Below, piece after piece: positions 27,901 through 42,900 of a stretch of 64,000 nucleotides of DNA. Positions within the stretch are counted from its first letter, which is position 1, and each line of letters begins with the position of its first letter. Made by a program: the position numbers and the translations under genes. The stretch is from Panopea generosa. Taxonomy: Eukaryota; Mollusca; Bivalvia; Adapedonta; Hiatellidae. The stretch spans positions 31,807,919 through 31,871,918 of the forward strand of contig CM055898.1 of assembly GCA_029582155.1 (NCBI GenBank), written 5' to 3'. Below the pieces are notes generated by a model. It saw only the letters and a list, made by a program, of their open reading frames with translations, was not told the DNA's origin and made no database searches.

Positions 27901-30900
27901 ATATCGATTAGGAAGACGAAACTTCTTAATGATATTATTATTGTACCAATAAAACAAACATAATTTGTTTATTCTTCAGACATGATTAATGCACTAAAAC
28001 AAATCTAAAACAATGCGGATTTTGTTTGAATGAATATAACTAACTTGACTTAATGAACTCTGTTCTTTTTTTGTAATTTTATTAGCCAACAAAAATGCAT
28101 ATATAGAATATAATATGCGACTTATTTTGTTATATGCGTTATAGGTAATCAAAGAATGGAATAAAAAAGTGTCTGATAAAATAATATATTGGAAGCAAAG
28201 AAAGCAACATAGAAAAAAAACGGACTTTATTGAATCTGTTAATTTGGGGCAATGAAATTTGCATCACTCATCACTCTTCACTAGCACCAGGTTAGGGAAT
28301 ATTCGTTGTCTAACATTTCTCTCATCACGCTCCAGTGGCATCAGGTTATGGAATATTCATTATCTAACATATACTGAATATGCATCTCTCACCACGCTCC
28401 AGTGGCATCAGGTTATGGAATATTCATTATCTAACATATACTGAATATGCATCTCTCACCACGCTCCACTAGCACCAGATTAGGGAATATTTATCGTCTT
28501 ACATATACTAAATATGCATTACTCACCATTCTCCACTAGCACCAGATTAGGGAATATTCATTGTCTAACATATACTGAATATGCATCTCTCACCACGCTC
28601 CACTAGCACCAGATTAGGGAATATTTATCGTCTTACATATACTAAATATGCATTACTCACCATTCTCCACTAGCACCAGATTAGGGAATATTCATTGTCT
28701 AACATATACTGAATATGCATCTCTCACCACGCTCCACTAGCACCAGATTAGGGAATATTTATCGTCTTACATATACTAAATATGCATTACTCACCATTCT
28801 CCACTAGCACCAGATAAGGGAATATTCATTGTCTAACATATACTGAATATGCATCTCTCACCACGCTCCACTTGCACCAGATTAGGGAATATTCATTGTC
28901 TAACATATACTGAATATGCATCTCTCACCACGCTCCACTAGCACCAGATTAGGGAATATTCATTGTCTAACATATACTGAATATGCATCTCTCACCACGC
29001 TCCACTAGCACCAGATTAGGGAATATTCATCGTCTTACATATACTAAAAATGCATTACTCACCATTCTCCACTAGCACCAGATAAGGGAATATTCATTGT
29101 CTAACATATACTGAATATGCATCTCTCACCACGCTCCACTAGCACCAGATTAGGGAATATTCATCGTCTTACATATACTAAATATGCATTACTCACCATT
29201 CTCCACTAGCACCAGATTAGGGAATATTCATTGTCTAACATATACTGAATATGCATCTCTCACCACGCTCCACTAGCACCAGGTTAGGCAATATTCATCG
29301 TCTTACATATACTAAATATGCATTACTCACCATTCTCCACTAGCACCAGATTAGGGAATATTCATTGTCTAACATATACTGAATATGCATCTCTCACCAC
29401 GCTCCACTAGCACCAGATTAGGGAATATTCATCGTCTTACATATACTAAATATGCATTACTCATCATGCTCCAGTAGCACCAGGTTAGGGAATGTTCATT
29501 GTCTAACATGTACTAAATTAGCATTACTCATCACGCTCCACTAGCACCAGGTTAAGGTATATTCGTTGTCTAACATATACTGAATGTGCATCTCTCACCA
29601 CGCTCCACTAGCACCAGATTAGGGAATATCCATCGTCTTACATATACTAAATATGCATCTCTCACCACGCTCCACTAGCACCATATTAGGGAATATCCAT
29701 CGTCTTACATATACTGAATATGCATCTCTCACCACGCTCCACTAGCACCAGATTAGGGAATATCCATCGTCTTACATATACTAAATATGCATCTCTCACC
29801 ACGCTCCACTAGCACCAGATTAGGGAATATTCATCGTCTTACATATACTGAATATGCATCTCTCACCACGCTCCACTAGAACCAGATTAGGGAATATTTA
29901 TCGTCTTACATATACTAAATATGCATTACTCATCACGCTCCAGTAGCACCAGGTTAGAGAATGTGCATTTTCTAACATATATTAAATATGCATCACTCAT
30001 TACGCTCCACTAGCACCAGATTAGGAAATATTCATTGTCTAACATATACTGATATGCATCTCTCACCACGCTCCACTAGCACCAGATTAGGGAATATTCA
30101 TCGTCTTACATATACTAAATATGCATTACTCATCACGCTCCAATAGCACCAGTCTAGGGAATGTGCATTGTCTAACATATACTGAATATGCATCTCTCAC
30201 CACGCTCCACTAGCACCAGATTGGGGAATATTCATCGTCTTACATATACTAAATTAGCATTACACATCACGCTCCACTAGCACCAGATAAGGGAATATTC
30301 ATCGTCTAACATATACTTGATATGCATCTCTAACCACGCTCCACTAGCACCAGATTAGGGAATATTCATCGTCTTATATGTACTAAATATGCATTACTCA
30401 TCACGCCCCAGTAACACCAGATTAGGGAATAGTCATTGTTTAACATATACTGAATATGTATCATTCATCACGCTCCACTAGCACCAGGTTAGGGAATAGT
30501 CATTGTTTAACATATACTAAATATGTATCATTCATCACGCTCCACTAGCACCAGGTTAGGGAATATTCATTGTTTAACATATACTGAATATGTATCATTC
30601 ATCACGCTCCACTAGCACCAGGTTAGGGCATATTCATTGTCTAACATATACTAAATAAGCTATACGAATATAAGGCATAGTGCCATTGGAAACAGGGAAT
30701 GTTTCCGTTGTCACATAATGGCGAACATTTAAAATCATTTTAATCATCTTCTTCAAAAAGCATTTTCCTTATTTCAATGGTCATTCAATTAATAGAATGT
30801 TATGTTTGATGTTTTTGGAACATATTGAAAGCACTGTTATGTATCAATTGATGATTCAGAAAAACTGATGATGGCAATTTGGGTATGACTGTTTGATTTC

Positions 30901-33900
30901 TAAAGTAACTTTTTCAAAAAAGTACACACTGAAAAGAAAAGAAAATCTGGGATGATATGGTAAATGGCCACTTCTGTTCTCATCATATTTTGGTAGTGCA
31001 GTGGTTGACAAACAATAAAATGTACGTTTAACTTATTTTGACAAACATGCACTTTATAACAATTCAGTATAGAATAAAGAACACAATCTTCTATATGTCC
31101 TCCTTCATAATGCGAGATATACATTACGCCAGTGACGTTTGACACCGTGAAGTGTCCCACTTTATGTTACTTTCATAAAATGAAAGACTGGCTGTCGGTT
31201 TCCGCGAGAAAATATGAAGAGGTGTATTTAAGAAGATTGTAATTGATATATATTTTTATGGAAATCTAAATAAGCATTAGAAATTATAAAGAAATAATAT
31301 TTTAAAAAGGTTTCGATTGATACCAAATTTGAATAAATATTTGTTTAAAAAGTAATATTTTATTATGAGTTATCTGTTTAAAATTTCATGTACTAATCGG
31401 CATTACTTGAAATACTATAACCATCCCAGAGTTGTGTAACACGAATGTATACTATAAAACAATACCAGCAGTTTGATGTCAGATGTTAATACCGCCATGT
31501 ATTTCATTCATATGAATTATTTACGTACAGGGTCCTCCGTGACTGAGTGATTCTAAACGCTCTCGCTTGATGCCTACTTACCCCTTGGCACATAGGTCGT
31601 GGGTTCGAAAAAGTGTTTAAAGGCCAGTTACCTGCGGAAGCTTGATAGATCTACATCGATTAATTCTGAGGAATTCTTTCAATATGGCATAATATCCCAT
31701 ATGCTTTTCGTACAGAACATTCACAAAGCATCGCTCGGATTATTTGCTACATAATGGTATCCAACAAAACAACGCAGGTTAATGACTCATACGAGTAGTT
31801 TATTAGTATCAATTAATAATACGGTAATTTGTGTGTTATCATGTTTTTTGGATATAAACAATCAAATGATTGTGGTATGCTGAACAGAAATTAATCGTTT
31901 CCCCTAAATATTCCAGTGTGTGTTGCGTGCATTGAATGATTCCAAACAGATAAATAATAGTATTTTGTTTATGGTTGATAGTAAAATAAATTTACTGCAA
32001 TCTTGTAAAATATTTATTGTTTGTTTGTATATTAAGCGTAGGTGGTATTAGTGTTATCAAGTGTTAACAGACGATAAGCAAGCCTAACCATTCTTTCATT
32101 TGAACCTGGAAGGTTAACTAATAATCAATCACACCTATTTCAACAAGTGGCCAGGCATGATCCGAAAATTATCGCGTACTGTGTGCTAATATGAGGTTGA
32201 GCCAGTGTCCAGGGAACTATGTAAGCTAACGTTAGTAAACGTTTAACCGAACTGAACGCAGACCAGTCTAAGCGTTAAATCCAAGTATTTTGATAAAATG
32301 ATTGCTAGCTCATCTCATAATAACAACATTGAACGGATTTCAGTCAAGTACCGTGATAATTTGTTAATAAGCTTATTCATCCAATATATTCCAATATTTA
32401 ACGGATTATAAAGTGTATGTAAAGCAGCAACTATTCGGTTAATTACATCTTAATATGTTTTATTAGCACGTGAAGAATACTTTGCATCTCGTGGAACGAC
32501 TGTTCGGTATACTATGTTTTATAAGTAAAAAGAAAAAGTATTTGCTCTTGAAATATGTTTTATCTTCGAAATGGTCCTTGGAAATGCTTTTTTTCCGTAA
32601 GTATTTCAAGAACGATATTAAAAAGATAAACAAATTCTATAACTGTTCTGTTTTATTATTGTGTACAGCTTTCATCATTGGCTGACAAATATTCCTACGT
32701 AGCAGAGGGGTTACAGCTGCGGATCGCCGCTCGAGCAATCACATTTCGGATACCGTGAAAACGACCGCCGTTATCATTTTATGGCACTTTCTTATATCAA
32801 ACATTTTAAGCAGCCAGTCAAGAGAAGAAAAACTATGGTCGTCTAATAAGACAGGTTGTTTTTTTAATGCATTTCAATTTAATTTGAAAACATATGCATG
32901 GGAAATAGCAATTATGGCCTCTTAACACAAGTGGCTACTTAATAGACGTGACTGCTTATTTGCGTATTAGAACTTAGTCTACTGATCAGTACATATAATT
33001 TAAAAAACAATATGTTCACGTGTAAGAGAGGTATCGGCTGTTGTAAATGCATAGAAGACGATGTAAATTCACGACTATGTATTTTATTCATAAACATGTT
33101 GTTTATTAAAATAAAAATCTTTAGCAAGTGAGTATGCCTCTTTAAACTATGTGCGTATAACGGTACTTTAGTTTATATAAGTTTGTTTTAGCAGGATATA
33201 CTCGGAGCTTACGAATGGTTCTCGTGTCCTGAGAAGAACCAAAACCAAGTGTTGATATAAAAGACCTTTGGAGTGCGAGGTCAATAATCCTAGACGCTTG
33301 CTTTTCTTAAAGCAAGCGAAGAAGACAACCTAGATCGTTAGTATCTGTCGTAGGGTACACACATTTCAAAACATCCAAACGAAAGAGATGAACTGTTTTT
33401 AGGTAGAAGGTTTCCGATCTTGTTGTGCATACGGTTGACCTTACGCCAGGAAAGAAATTTATTAACTACAACAGTTTACACATAATCGCAGTGGTTTGGA
33501 TGCGAATCATAATGTCAAATACGATTTTAAGATATTTTTTTATTATACGCAATAGTGCTATTTTTTTCTTTTCAGAATTTAAAATTTTGTTTATCTGAAC
33601 ACTTTTTTAATAAATCGATTTGCAGCATTACACATAGTCTTATTATGTGAATAGTTGATTGTATTTTGTGTGATAGTCTCTTTTAATTCATATATTTGAA
33701 AGGCAATGTACATAATTTGTATGATATTAATATTATTGTTATTGCGATGTACATAGATGAGACTGAAATAAAGATTGAATAATACGACTCCTGTTAGAGG
33801 ATCAATAATACAGCTTGACAACAAATATACGACTGTAGTATATTTATCCGAAGAAATACTTAACTCCACTGTTATGCCAGAATGAAAACACAATACATAT

Positions 33901-36900
33901 ATACATTTACGAAAAGATACACAAAATAAAATGCTATAAACGTTAGTCTGTTTCAAATGCTATAGCCGTTTGAAATGAAGATAACACGTTTAACAAGTGT
34001 TTTGATATATGCTTCTGTTGTTATATTACCGGAGTTAAGTAAGTTTTGGCGGTAGTGCAGTCTATAGAATGTTTTATTTTTATTTAACTTTACAACCCTC
34101 TTTTCATGTTCCGTGAGCTATTGACCTAATTAATGAGGAGATTTGCTTAACATTTATTTCATCTCTTTGTGGGCATAATTAATTACATTTTACTGTTACC
34201 CATATATATATATATAATAATTTACATTATATATAAATAAATATTTACTTTCACTGATTGACAACGTCGCTAAATAGACTGGATATGGGATGTCAATGAA
34301 ACAGGTCAATTATCCAATCAGCGATTTATATTGGTTGCTCATCGCCATTTTCTTCAAACAATGTCTAAGTAAACACTACCTTGTATTTACTTGGACAAAC
34401 AATGTCACGTGGCGAGTGGGCGGAGCGGTAGTCGTTCTTGCGGCAGGCCAATTGACAATTAGTTGCGGTCAGTTAACTTTTTAATATCAAAATTTTATTT
34501 GAAATTGTAAGAAAATAAAATGCGATGATAAATATTGTAAACACAGTTTTTAATTTCATCGGGTGATGAAAAACATTAAACCCAGAGTGCTTTCTATCTT
34601 TCAATTAGTCTATATAATTGATTTCGATCGATTGCAGTTTATTTTAAATGTTATAAACATTTCCTCGATGTTTCAAATTGATATTGATTACCTTGCTTAC
34701 AAAGATATTAATTATATGCTTTACATACGTGCTCATTAATTCGGTCAATAATTAAACGTAAATAAAGATGCCAGAGGGATAAAATACAATAACATGGAAA
34801 TCGCGAAGATACTGTGTTACGTACATTAAATATCCTTGTTGTAAAGAGAATGCAAAATACCATCAAAGAGTCAATTAATTCATTAACATTTTTTATCTTA
34901 ATAAGATTTTCCGAGTGAGAAAATGAAAAGAAAAAAGTGAAATTAACTGTAAATAAAACAAAAGGAATAATCAAAGAACCAAACACAAGAACATCGTAGA
35001 TGGCTTGAAGTTATTATTTATGTGATCTGTTTTTATTTAGTAATTCGCGGGATGTCGTTCTGTGTGTGAATACATCTATTTTAAATGCAATGAATACAAC
35101 ATGTGTTTTGAAAAGAAATGATCCATGATAAAAGGAAAACCAAATTTCCATACAGTTTAAAATAACCATTGCCTGTGATACAAATTTCAATACAGTTTAG
35201 AATAACCATTGCCTGTGATACACCTTAGTCGTTAACGTGTTTAATAGCTCAATGTACTACATCAATCGATACCGCGGTGCTGGAGGGAAAACAAACAGTT
35301 AGAAAATGTTTAAATGAATGCCTCTGATGTTAAATGATTGAAGTAAACAGAGTGGGACGGTAATGCATCTAATAGAATGTTTTATATTCATTTTACTTTA
35401 ATTTCTCTTTTCGCTTACGTTATCATCGGACATGATAATAAAGTTAATGAATTGAACGAGATTATCATGTTTTGATTGCCTGTTAACAACACGAATATTT
35501 GGTATGCATAACACTGTTTCTTCAAGTTTTCTATTTGCTTGTGTTTCATTCCTCTGGTTTACTTTAATAACGTGTAATGCCTTTAAGGATATATATTATG
35601 TGGTCTACTTGGTTTCAGATACCCACGGCACGCCAGTCTGTGTTCTATTACACCTTTTTTCAAATTAGTGCAATTTGTGTTAAGAAAATAAATACTCTAT
35701 GAGAAAACAACTACAAAATACTCACACTGTTTAGAATAGCCAGTGCATGTGATACACTTAATTTGTTTGTATGTTTCTTGTTTCCTTTATTATTAGATAT
35801 ACTACATTAATCGATTGCAAGAGAGGAAATACATTAAACAGATACCAGTGCGGTGTTCGTTTGTTACATGCAATATACACAAGTAATGGAAGCTTAAAAG
35901 AAGAGTCTGTCAATTGCCTTATCACCATCACCTTCTTTCAACACGCTGTTCGTTGATAATCCAGGGATAACAACCTGGGATCATTTTATGTTTGAAAAGG
36001 AAACTGATATATTACGTACGCTACCTGCGTGTTATCACTGATACTCCGTTGAAACTGCTTTTGATTATTTATGTTGTTCAAACATTACAATAACAAATTG
36101 TAACACATATGAGCTCATACTGTATGTTTTTATATAAATGTATACGTTTTATGTTTCACATAATCCGATTAATAACTATTTGTGTAATACATTATGTATT
36201 GACACCATCATTTGTCTCCGTTTTGATATATTTACCTGACCAAACTGTGTTTTACACCAAAAACATTTGTGTACAAGTCTATGTATAATATGTTAGAAAT
36301 TAATGTATGTAAGTATTGATGTGTATATCATAAGCTCGGTAAGAGGATTCCGAAACAAAACAACATTTGATCGCCTGTTTTATATTCAGATATGATGAAT
36401 GATATTAAACATTACATTAACTCCTTTAATGTCCAACTGATCATATCACATAAATCATGCATACATTGTCTATAAAAAGTGCGGCTTATTTGAGTTCCTT
36501 TGAGATAGGTGGTGCACTCAGTGTGGTTCGAAAAGCATTACCTTGTTATATGAAAATAGAATACTGCTTTAGCAGGTGTTAAATCTATTAGGAAGTTCGT
36601 TAACATTTAATTTACCTTTCATGAAAATGTTGAATAAAACAAATTCTGCTGTTTCTTTTCTTGATTACATTCTCTGCTTCGTTAGAGTCTCTATAAATCA
36701 TATGTATCAGATGTCAATAAACTGTAAACAGTGTAATACATAAACCTCAAACCTGTCATAAGAACCCAGTTTTTTTAAAGATATTGTCTATAAAACTTAT
36801 AAGTTTTGACAGCTATTCACACTATCCAGCACCACTGAGCAGTGCAACTCACGAAATCATACAGTTCCCCCATCTCCCAACGCAACAATCTCATTAGCGT

Positions 36901-39900
36901 ACCAATGTGCGTAAACTAAGTCATTTAGCTACACCTGCTAAATGATAAGCATGTTACTTGTTGATAAGTGTATTTAGTAAGGAAAATGAAAAATGATAAC
37001 AACAATATATACAATCGTTTTTTTTATGTTATCTTGTTGTGTACTTTTTATGGAATAGAATGAGTTTTTCAATCTATTTTAACTATTGAGTAGTTTTGCA
37101 ACGCAACATTTTATCGGTATTCATTAGAGAAATCTTTATTGATGTGAAACAGATTTCTTATAACTTTACAACCAATGATGTGCACTTTTATAAGAGTAAT
37201 TCATTATTGTTGTCAATTCTATTAAAGTTTTTGGGTTACACTGTTTTTATCGACTGTTATAATCATAAATTTCCATTTACACATTATTGAGTCCTTTAAT
37301 TGTGCACTACCCATATTGCACACCTTGTACCTGGGATGATAGGATTATGCGCCGCATTATATCATTAAATAACTTAACGCATATGTGTAATGAATGTAAT
37401 AAGGGTCTATAATGATTTTGAATATTAAGAAGTGCCCATGGTATTTTGAGCAATATGGTAACATTTAAACGCTTTCTTATAACTATTGTATTGTATGTAA
37501 CTGGCTCTATGATAGTGTAAACATATTTATAATAGTATTTAGTTTATGGTTTACAGTAATATTGATCTACTGCTATCTTTTAAAATAACTCACAATAACT
37601 GTCATACAGTAAAGAAAATCCGAAAAATCGTTATATGTATATTATTATATATGTTGATTATTTTAGAAAAAGATATTTAAAACAATTCCAAATACACACC
37701 TGCACATCGTTTTTCTCACCTGCTCCATCAAAAAGTCCCTGGCATTCAACATACTTCATTCACAACTATTATTATAATATTATAAATGGCAATACTGTTG
37801 ATACATATATAAATAGTTAAAAAAATGTGTTATAGTGTTGTTTTTGTTTACATGTTGGTCATGTTCCTGTTTCAGTTATTGTCTTTATTGTTATCATCGT
37901 CGTGAGTATTGCTATCATCGTCGTGGATGTTGCTATCATCGTCCTGGATGTTGTTATCGTCGTCATGGATGTTGCTATCATCGCCATCTACGTTGCTATC
38001 ATTGTCGTGGATGTTGTTATTATCGTCGCGGATTTTGCTATCATCGTCATAGATGTTGTTATTATCGTTGTGGGTGTTGTTGTCGTCATCGTGGATGTTA
38101 CTATCGTCGTTGTGAATGTTGTTATCATCGTCGTGAGTGTTGTTATCATCGTCGTGGGTGTTGTTATCATGGTCGTAGGTGTTGTAACCATCGTCTTGGG
38201 TGTTGCTATCATCGTCGATGGTGTTGTTATCATCGTCGTGGATGTTGTTATTATCGTCGCGGATTTTGCTATCATCGTCATGGATGTTGTTATTATCGTT
38301 GTGGGTGTTGTTTTCATCATCGTGGATGTTGCTATCGTCGTCGTGGTTGTTGTTATCGTTGTCGTAAATGTTGTCACCGTCGTTGGTGATGCTATCAACG
38401 TCGTGGATGTTGTTATCATCGTCGTGGATGTTGTTATCATCGTCGTGGATGTTGCTATCATCGTCGTGGATGTGGATATCATCGTCGTAGATGTTAACAT
38501 CGTCGTGGGTGCAAAGTTGCTATCATCTTCGTGGATGTTATCATCGTCGTGGGTGTTGTTATCATCATCGGGGATGTTATCATCGTCGTGGATGTTGTTA
38601 TCATCGTCGTGGCTGTTGCCATCATCGTCGTGGATGTTGTTTACATCGTCGTGGATGTTGTTATCATCGTCGTTGATGTTGTTATCATCGTCGTGGATGT
38701 TATCATCATCGTCGTGGCTGTTTCTAGCATCGTCGTGGATGTTGCTATCATCGTCGTGGATGTTGTTATCATCGTCGTGGCTGTTGCTATCATCGTCTTG
38801 GATGCTAACATCGTCGTGGGTGCAACGTTGCTATCATCGTCGTGGCTGTTGCTATCATCGTCGTGGGTGTTGTTATCATCATCGTGGATGTTATCATCGT
38901 CGTGGATGTTATTATCCTCGTCGTGGGTGTTGTTTTCATTCTCGTGGCTGTTGCTTTCATAGTCGTGGATGTTGTGATCGTCGTGGGTGTTGTTATCATC
39001 GTCGTGGATGTTTTATCATGATCGTGGATGTTGTTATCATCATCGTGGATATTGTTATCATCGTCGTGGATGTTAACATCGTCGTGAGTGCAACGTTGCT
39101 ATCATCGTCGTGGGTGTTGTTATCATCGTCGTGGATGTTATCATTGTCGTGGGCGTTTTTATCATCATCTCGGATGTTCTTATCATCGTCGTGGATGTTG
39201 CTATCATCGTCTAGGATATTGTTATCATCGTCGTGGATGTTATCATCGTCGTGGGCTTTGCTATCATTGTCATGGATGTGTAACCATGGTCGTGGGTGTT
39301 GCTATCATCGTCGTGGATGTTGACATCGTCGTGGGCGTTGTTATCATCGTCGTGGATGTTTTTATCGTCGTGGATGTTGTGATCATCGATGTGGGTGTTG
39401 TTATTATCGTCGTGTATGTTGTTATCGTCGTCGTGGATGCTGTTATCATCGTCGTTGGTGTTGCTATCTGCGTCGTGGGTGATGCTATCATCGTCGTGGA
39501 TGTTGTTTTCATCATCGAGGATGTTGTTATCATCGTCGTGGATGTTGACATCGTCGTGGGCGTTGTTATCATCGTCATGGATGATGTTACCATCATCGTG
39601 GATGTTGCTATCATCGTCGAGGATGTTGTTATTGTCGTGGATGTTGTTATAATCGTCCGGGATGTTGTTATCGTCGTGGATGTTTTAGTCGTGGATGTTG
39701 TAATAATAATCGCGCTTTACCATTGTGAAATATTTTCTGTTTTTAAAATACATTTATTAAAGTTACATCGAAAGTTTAGCTTACGAATTTCGTTAACTTG
39801 CGAACGGATTCCGGAATCTAATTTTTCATTTATAAACCATGAATAGAATCTTGTTTTAATTAATGCTAAAATGCAATAACTATAAATGACTTCAACAGTT

Positions 39901-42900
39901 TTTTCCAAACTGGTCAGTGTTTTCCTCACATAATCTGGTCTGCCTTTTACTAAAGTCGTTTTAGTATGGCCCGATATGTCTTAATGATTAATTAGACGCT
40001 TTGTATTTATTATGTAATGATCGTTTGATTAAACTAGCAGCTATAAAACAAACTTGTTTTACTTGTATAGTATTATCAATTTTGGTTAACCTTCTCATTT
40101 TGTTCCGCTTATATTTCAGGCGCAAATGCAGGTCGAAACTTTCCTCGTATTGCATGTTTAATAACCCTGTAGCAAATCTCAATCTAAGCATTAATTCCCA
40201 GCACCTTGATGAAAGGTTTGTTAAAGAGCTTATTAACCTAATAACTAATATTAATGGGTTATAAATAGTATATAACAAACAGCAAACTACTCGATTAATT
40301 ACATCTTTATGTGTTGTATAAGCCCGTGGAGCAGCATCTAATGGAACTAATTTTTAATATTTTGTATATGAATCTGTTTTTGATGTTGACACATAAGTTT
40401 AATCTGTGAAAACATCCTTATTACTGTTAGTATTGCAAGAACGATGTTTAAAAGATAAATAGATTAAATAACTGTACTGTTTTATTATTGTGTACAGTTC
40501 TCATTGCTGGAGTCTGTTTCACGCAGTGCATTGGTCCTGGACTGGTAAAAAGTATTACCGTGGAAGAAAATGTTTTTATGCGAACGGCTGGCTCACACAC
40601 AAGTAATTACGAATTTCAGATTCTGTCTATACTCTCATCTCCGTGATCGTGTAATACCACATGGTCGATATGTAATGATTAGCATTTAAATGCTAAAAAA
40701 TGAACGTAGTTAGTTCATTGGATATTTTAGTTGTTATCTTTAGATTTGCGAAAACCATTTCAGCATGTTTGATATGTTTCAAAAGCATAACTTCACTTTG
40801 CTAATAAATTATTAAAATACTGTTAAATTATCATAACAACATGCATACAGCACATACAAATATTCTACAGTACAGCTTTTTTTAAATGGTAATTTAGAGT
40901 GCTAAATTTAGTTACTGGTATCATAAATGAACAATTCCAAACTTACACTTGCTCATTGTTTAAACATTTAACAGTTTCATGCGCTGTTACCGCAATGACG
41001 CCGTTTGCTATGTGAATGCTGTACAAGACTGACGTAGTTTATTATTGTGACGACTGTTCATTAATCGAACACGTGACCTAAAGTGTGAGCGAAGAATACT
41101 CAATTAAGGGTATAACTATTGTTAGATTTTCTTAAAGCAAGCATCGAAGATGATCAATATTAGTTTGTATCGTTGGGCGCATAAACTATAAACCATCTCA
41201 TTGAAACTGACGGATCGCTGAGAGGGGGTTGTTCCCTGTCTTACACGCTCTATACAGAGCCAGGAAGCAAATTTCAAAAGAGAAAAAACCCAAAAGAGGT
41301 CGCATTCAAGGGCACAGCTACTACAACAGTATATAAAAAAGTGCTGTGATTTGGACGAACACGTCAATTGTAATGTAAGACTTCTGTTGGAGAAGGAAAA
41401 ACGTATATTGACTTTAAATTAAAAAAACCCAACTATATAACAATTTGAATAATTACGTTATCTCGTATTGTAATGCCTGAATGAAAACAATATAATTATA
41501 AAAACGCATAAACTTAATAAAAATATGTAAACTATTTATATTTGTTATGAATATTTAAAGAAGCGAAAAGATGTTTTGATGAGTGCATCTGTTGTTATAT
41601 GATTGCATTAAAGTGAAGTGGTACTGCAATATGAAATATCGATGAAACATCCTATTTTACTTTTACTTTACATTTCTCTCGTTATTTTCTTTATTAACAA
41701 CCTTATAAAGGTAATGAAGTGACTGACTGGTTGAAGTTTTTAATTACTGCTTACAACAATAATATATGGTGTATAAAACATAGCTTCTTCAAGTTTTTTA
41801 TGAGTTTGTGTTTTGTACATCTATGTTATATCTACGTACTTTATTAACGTTTAGTTATTGATCAAATTAATAAAAACGTATACAAAACGTTTTATTAATT
41901 TCTTTGTAAGCAGGAATACACACCCATTTGAACCGTTTTATATAAGTAACCGACTTGCCGGCCGAATATAGCCAGCCACTAATTTAATTTCATTGTTGGA
42001 ACTAGAACGCTGTCAACTTGATCGAAATGAGAAAATAAATATGTGTTTACATGCAGTTTAAATGTTTAAACAGTCATAAATAGCTCGCACTTCATTTCAA
42101 ACAATTCTCCGAAGATTAAGCGAACCGACGTGCATTAACTAAGGAATTTAGATGCACCTGCGTCGACGTGCATGTTTACGGTAAATGGGATATTTTTATC
42201 ATTTCTACATTCTAGTTGAACTTATTAAGTAAGGAAAATTGTTAATTAATACCAACAATCTGTAAATCAATTGCTCATTTTATCATGATGTGTGATTTAT
42301 AAGCCATGAAATGAGTTTTTTAATCTATTATATATTTTTATCAGAGAAATAAGCTTGAATACTGAATAATATGTAAACAGGTTACGTATAACTTTAACAA
42401 TCTATGGTATGTATTTTATAAGAGTGATTAAAGAGCTATTTATGCCAATTTGGTTAAAGAGATTGGGACACACTCAGTGTATTTGGATAATTACAATTGT
42501 AAATTACCACTTTATAGCTATCTTTAATTGTGCAGTGATTGTATTGCATAAAATATATGCACCCTTCATTAAGCAGTCGTAACACCCCAAAAGTTGTTAT
42601 AATGATATTGAATTTATTGTCAATCCAATTGCCCGGTTTGATTGGCCCAATCAGTGCAACATAGGTAGCACAGTGCTTTTCAATTACATCAAAACATGGG
42701 GTCTAATTTGCACTTATTTGACGATCTTTCTTTAATGACATATGACCTCAGATAATTTTTACAAGTAACGGCAAAAAATCACTATTGTCTCTTTTTCTGC
42801 ATGTTTCTACTGTTCCGAGTATGATTATTCTATGCTAAAGTTGTGTTTGAACTTGTAATATTTGTATCTTTGGAATATTTTTCATACTTTTGATTTTCGT

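Larger units (their letters stand above)
31730..40100. repeat. Segmental tandem array, unit A (with internal duplication and 21-bp expansion)
   Basis: The landmarks ATTCGGTTAATTACATCTTA (about 32430), TTTCTTAAAGCAAGCGAAGA (33300), GTTATGCCAGAATGAAAACA (about 33875), the 36.9-kb TTAGTAAGGAAAATG block and the 37.74-kb GGCATTCAACA block recur in order in units B and C. The first few hundred bases (31730-32080) match the end of unit B at 43055, so they are the tail of an earlier unit. Part of the unit is duplicated internally (about 33960 and 35290). No gene seen. Confidence 0.7.

Noticed and set aside
28258..30658. CRISPR array
   Set aside because: Units are contiguous tandem copies with no unique spacers, and the genome is clearly eukaryotic. 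The same holds for 1894-5296.
33591..33956. 121-codon minus-strand frame
   Set aside because: It has no recognised motif and lies in unit A of the segmental array. The homologous places in units B and C are not open.
37902..39323. 473-codon plus-strand frame, and overlapping frames on both strands at 37.8-39.8 kb, as genes
   Set aside because: They follow entirely from a 21-bp tandem repeat whose length is a multiple of three. The amino-acid texture changes at each indel, and there is no domain or splice evidence.
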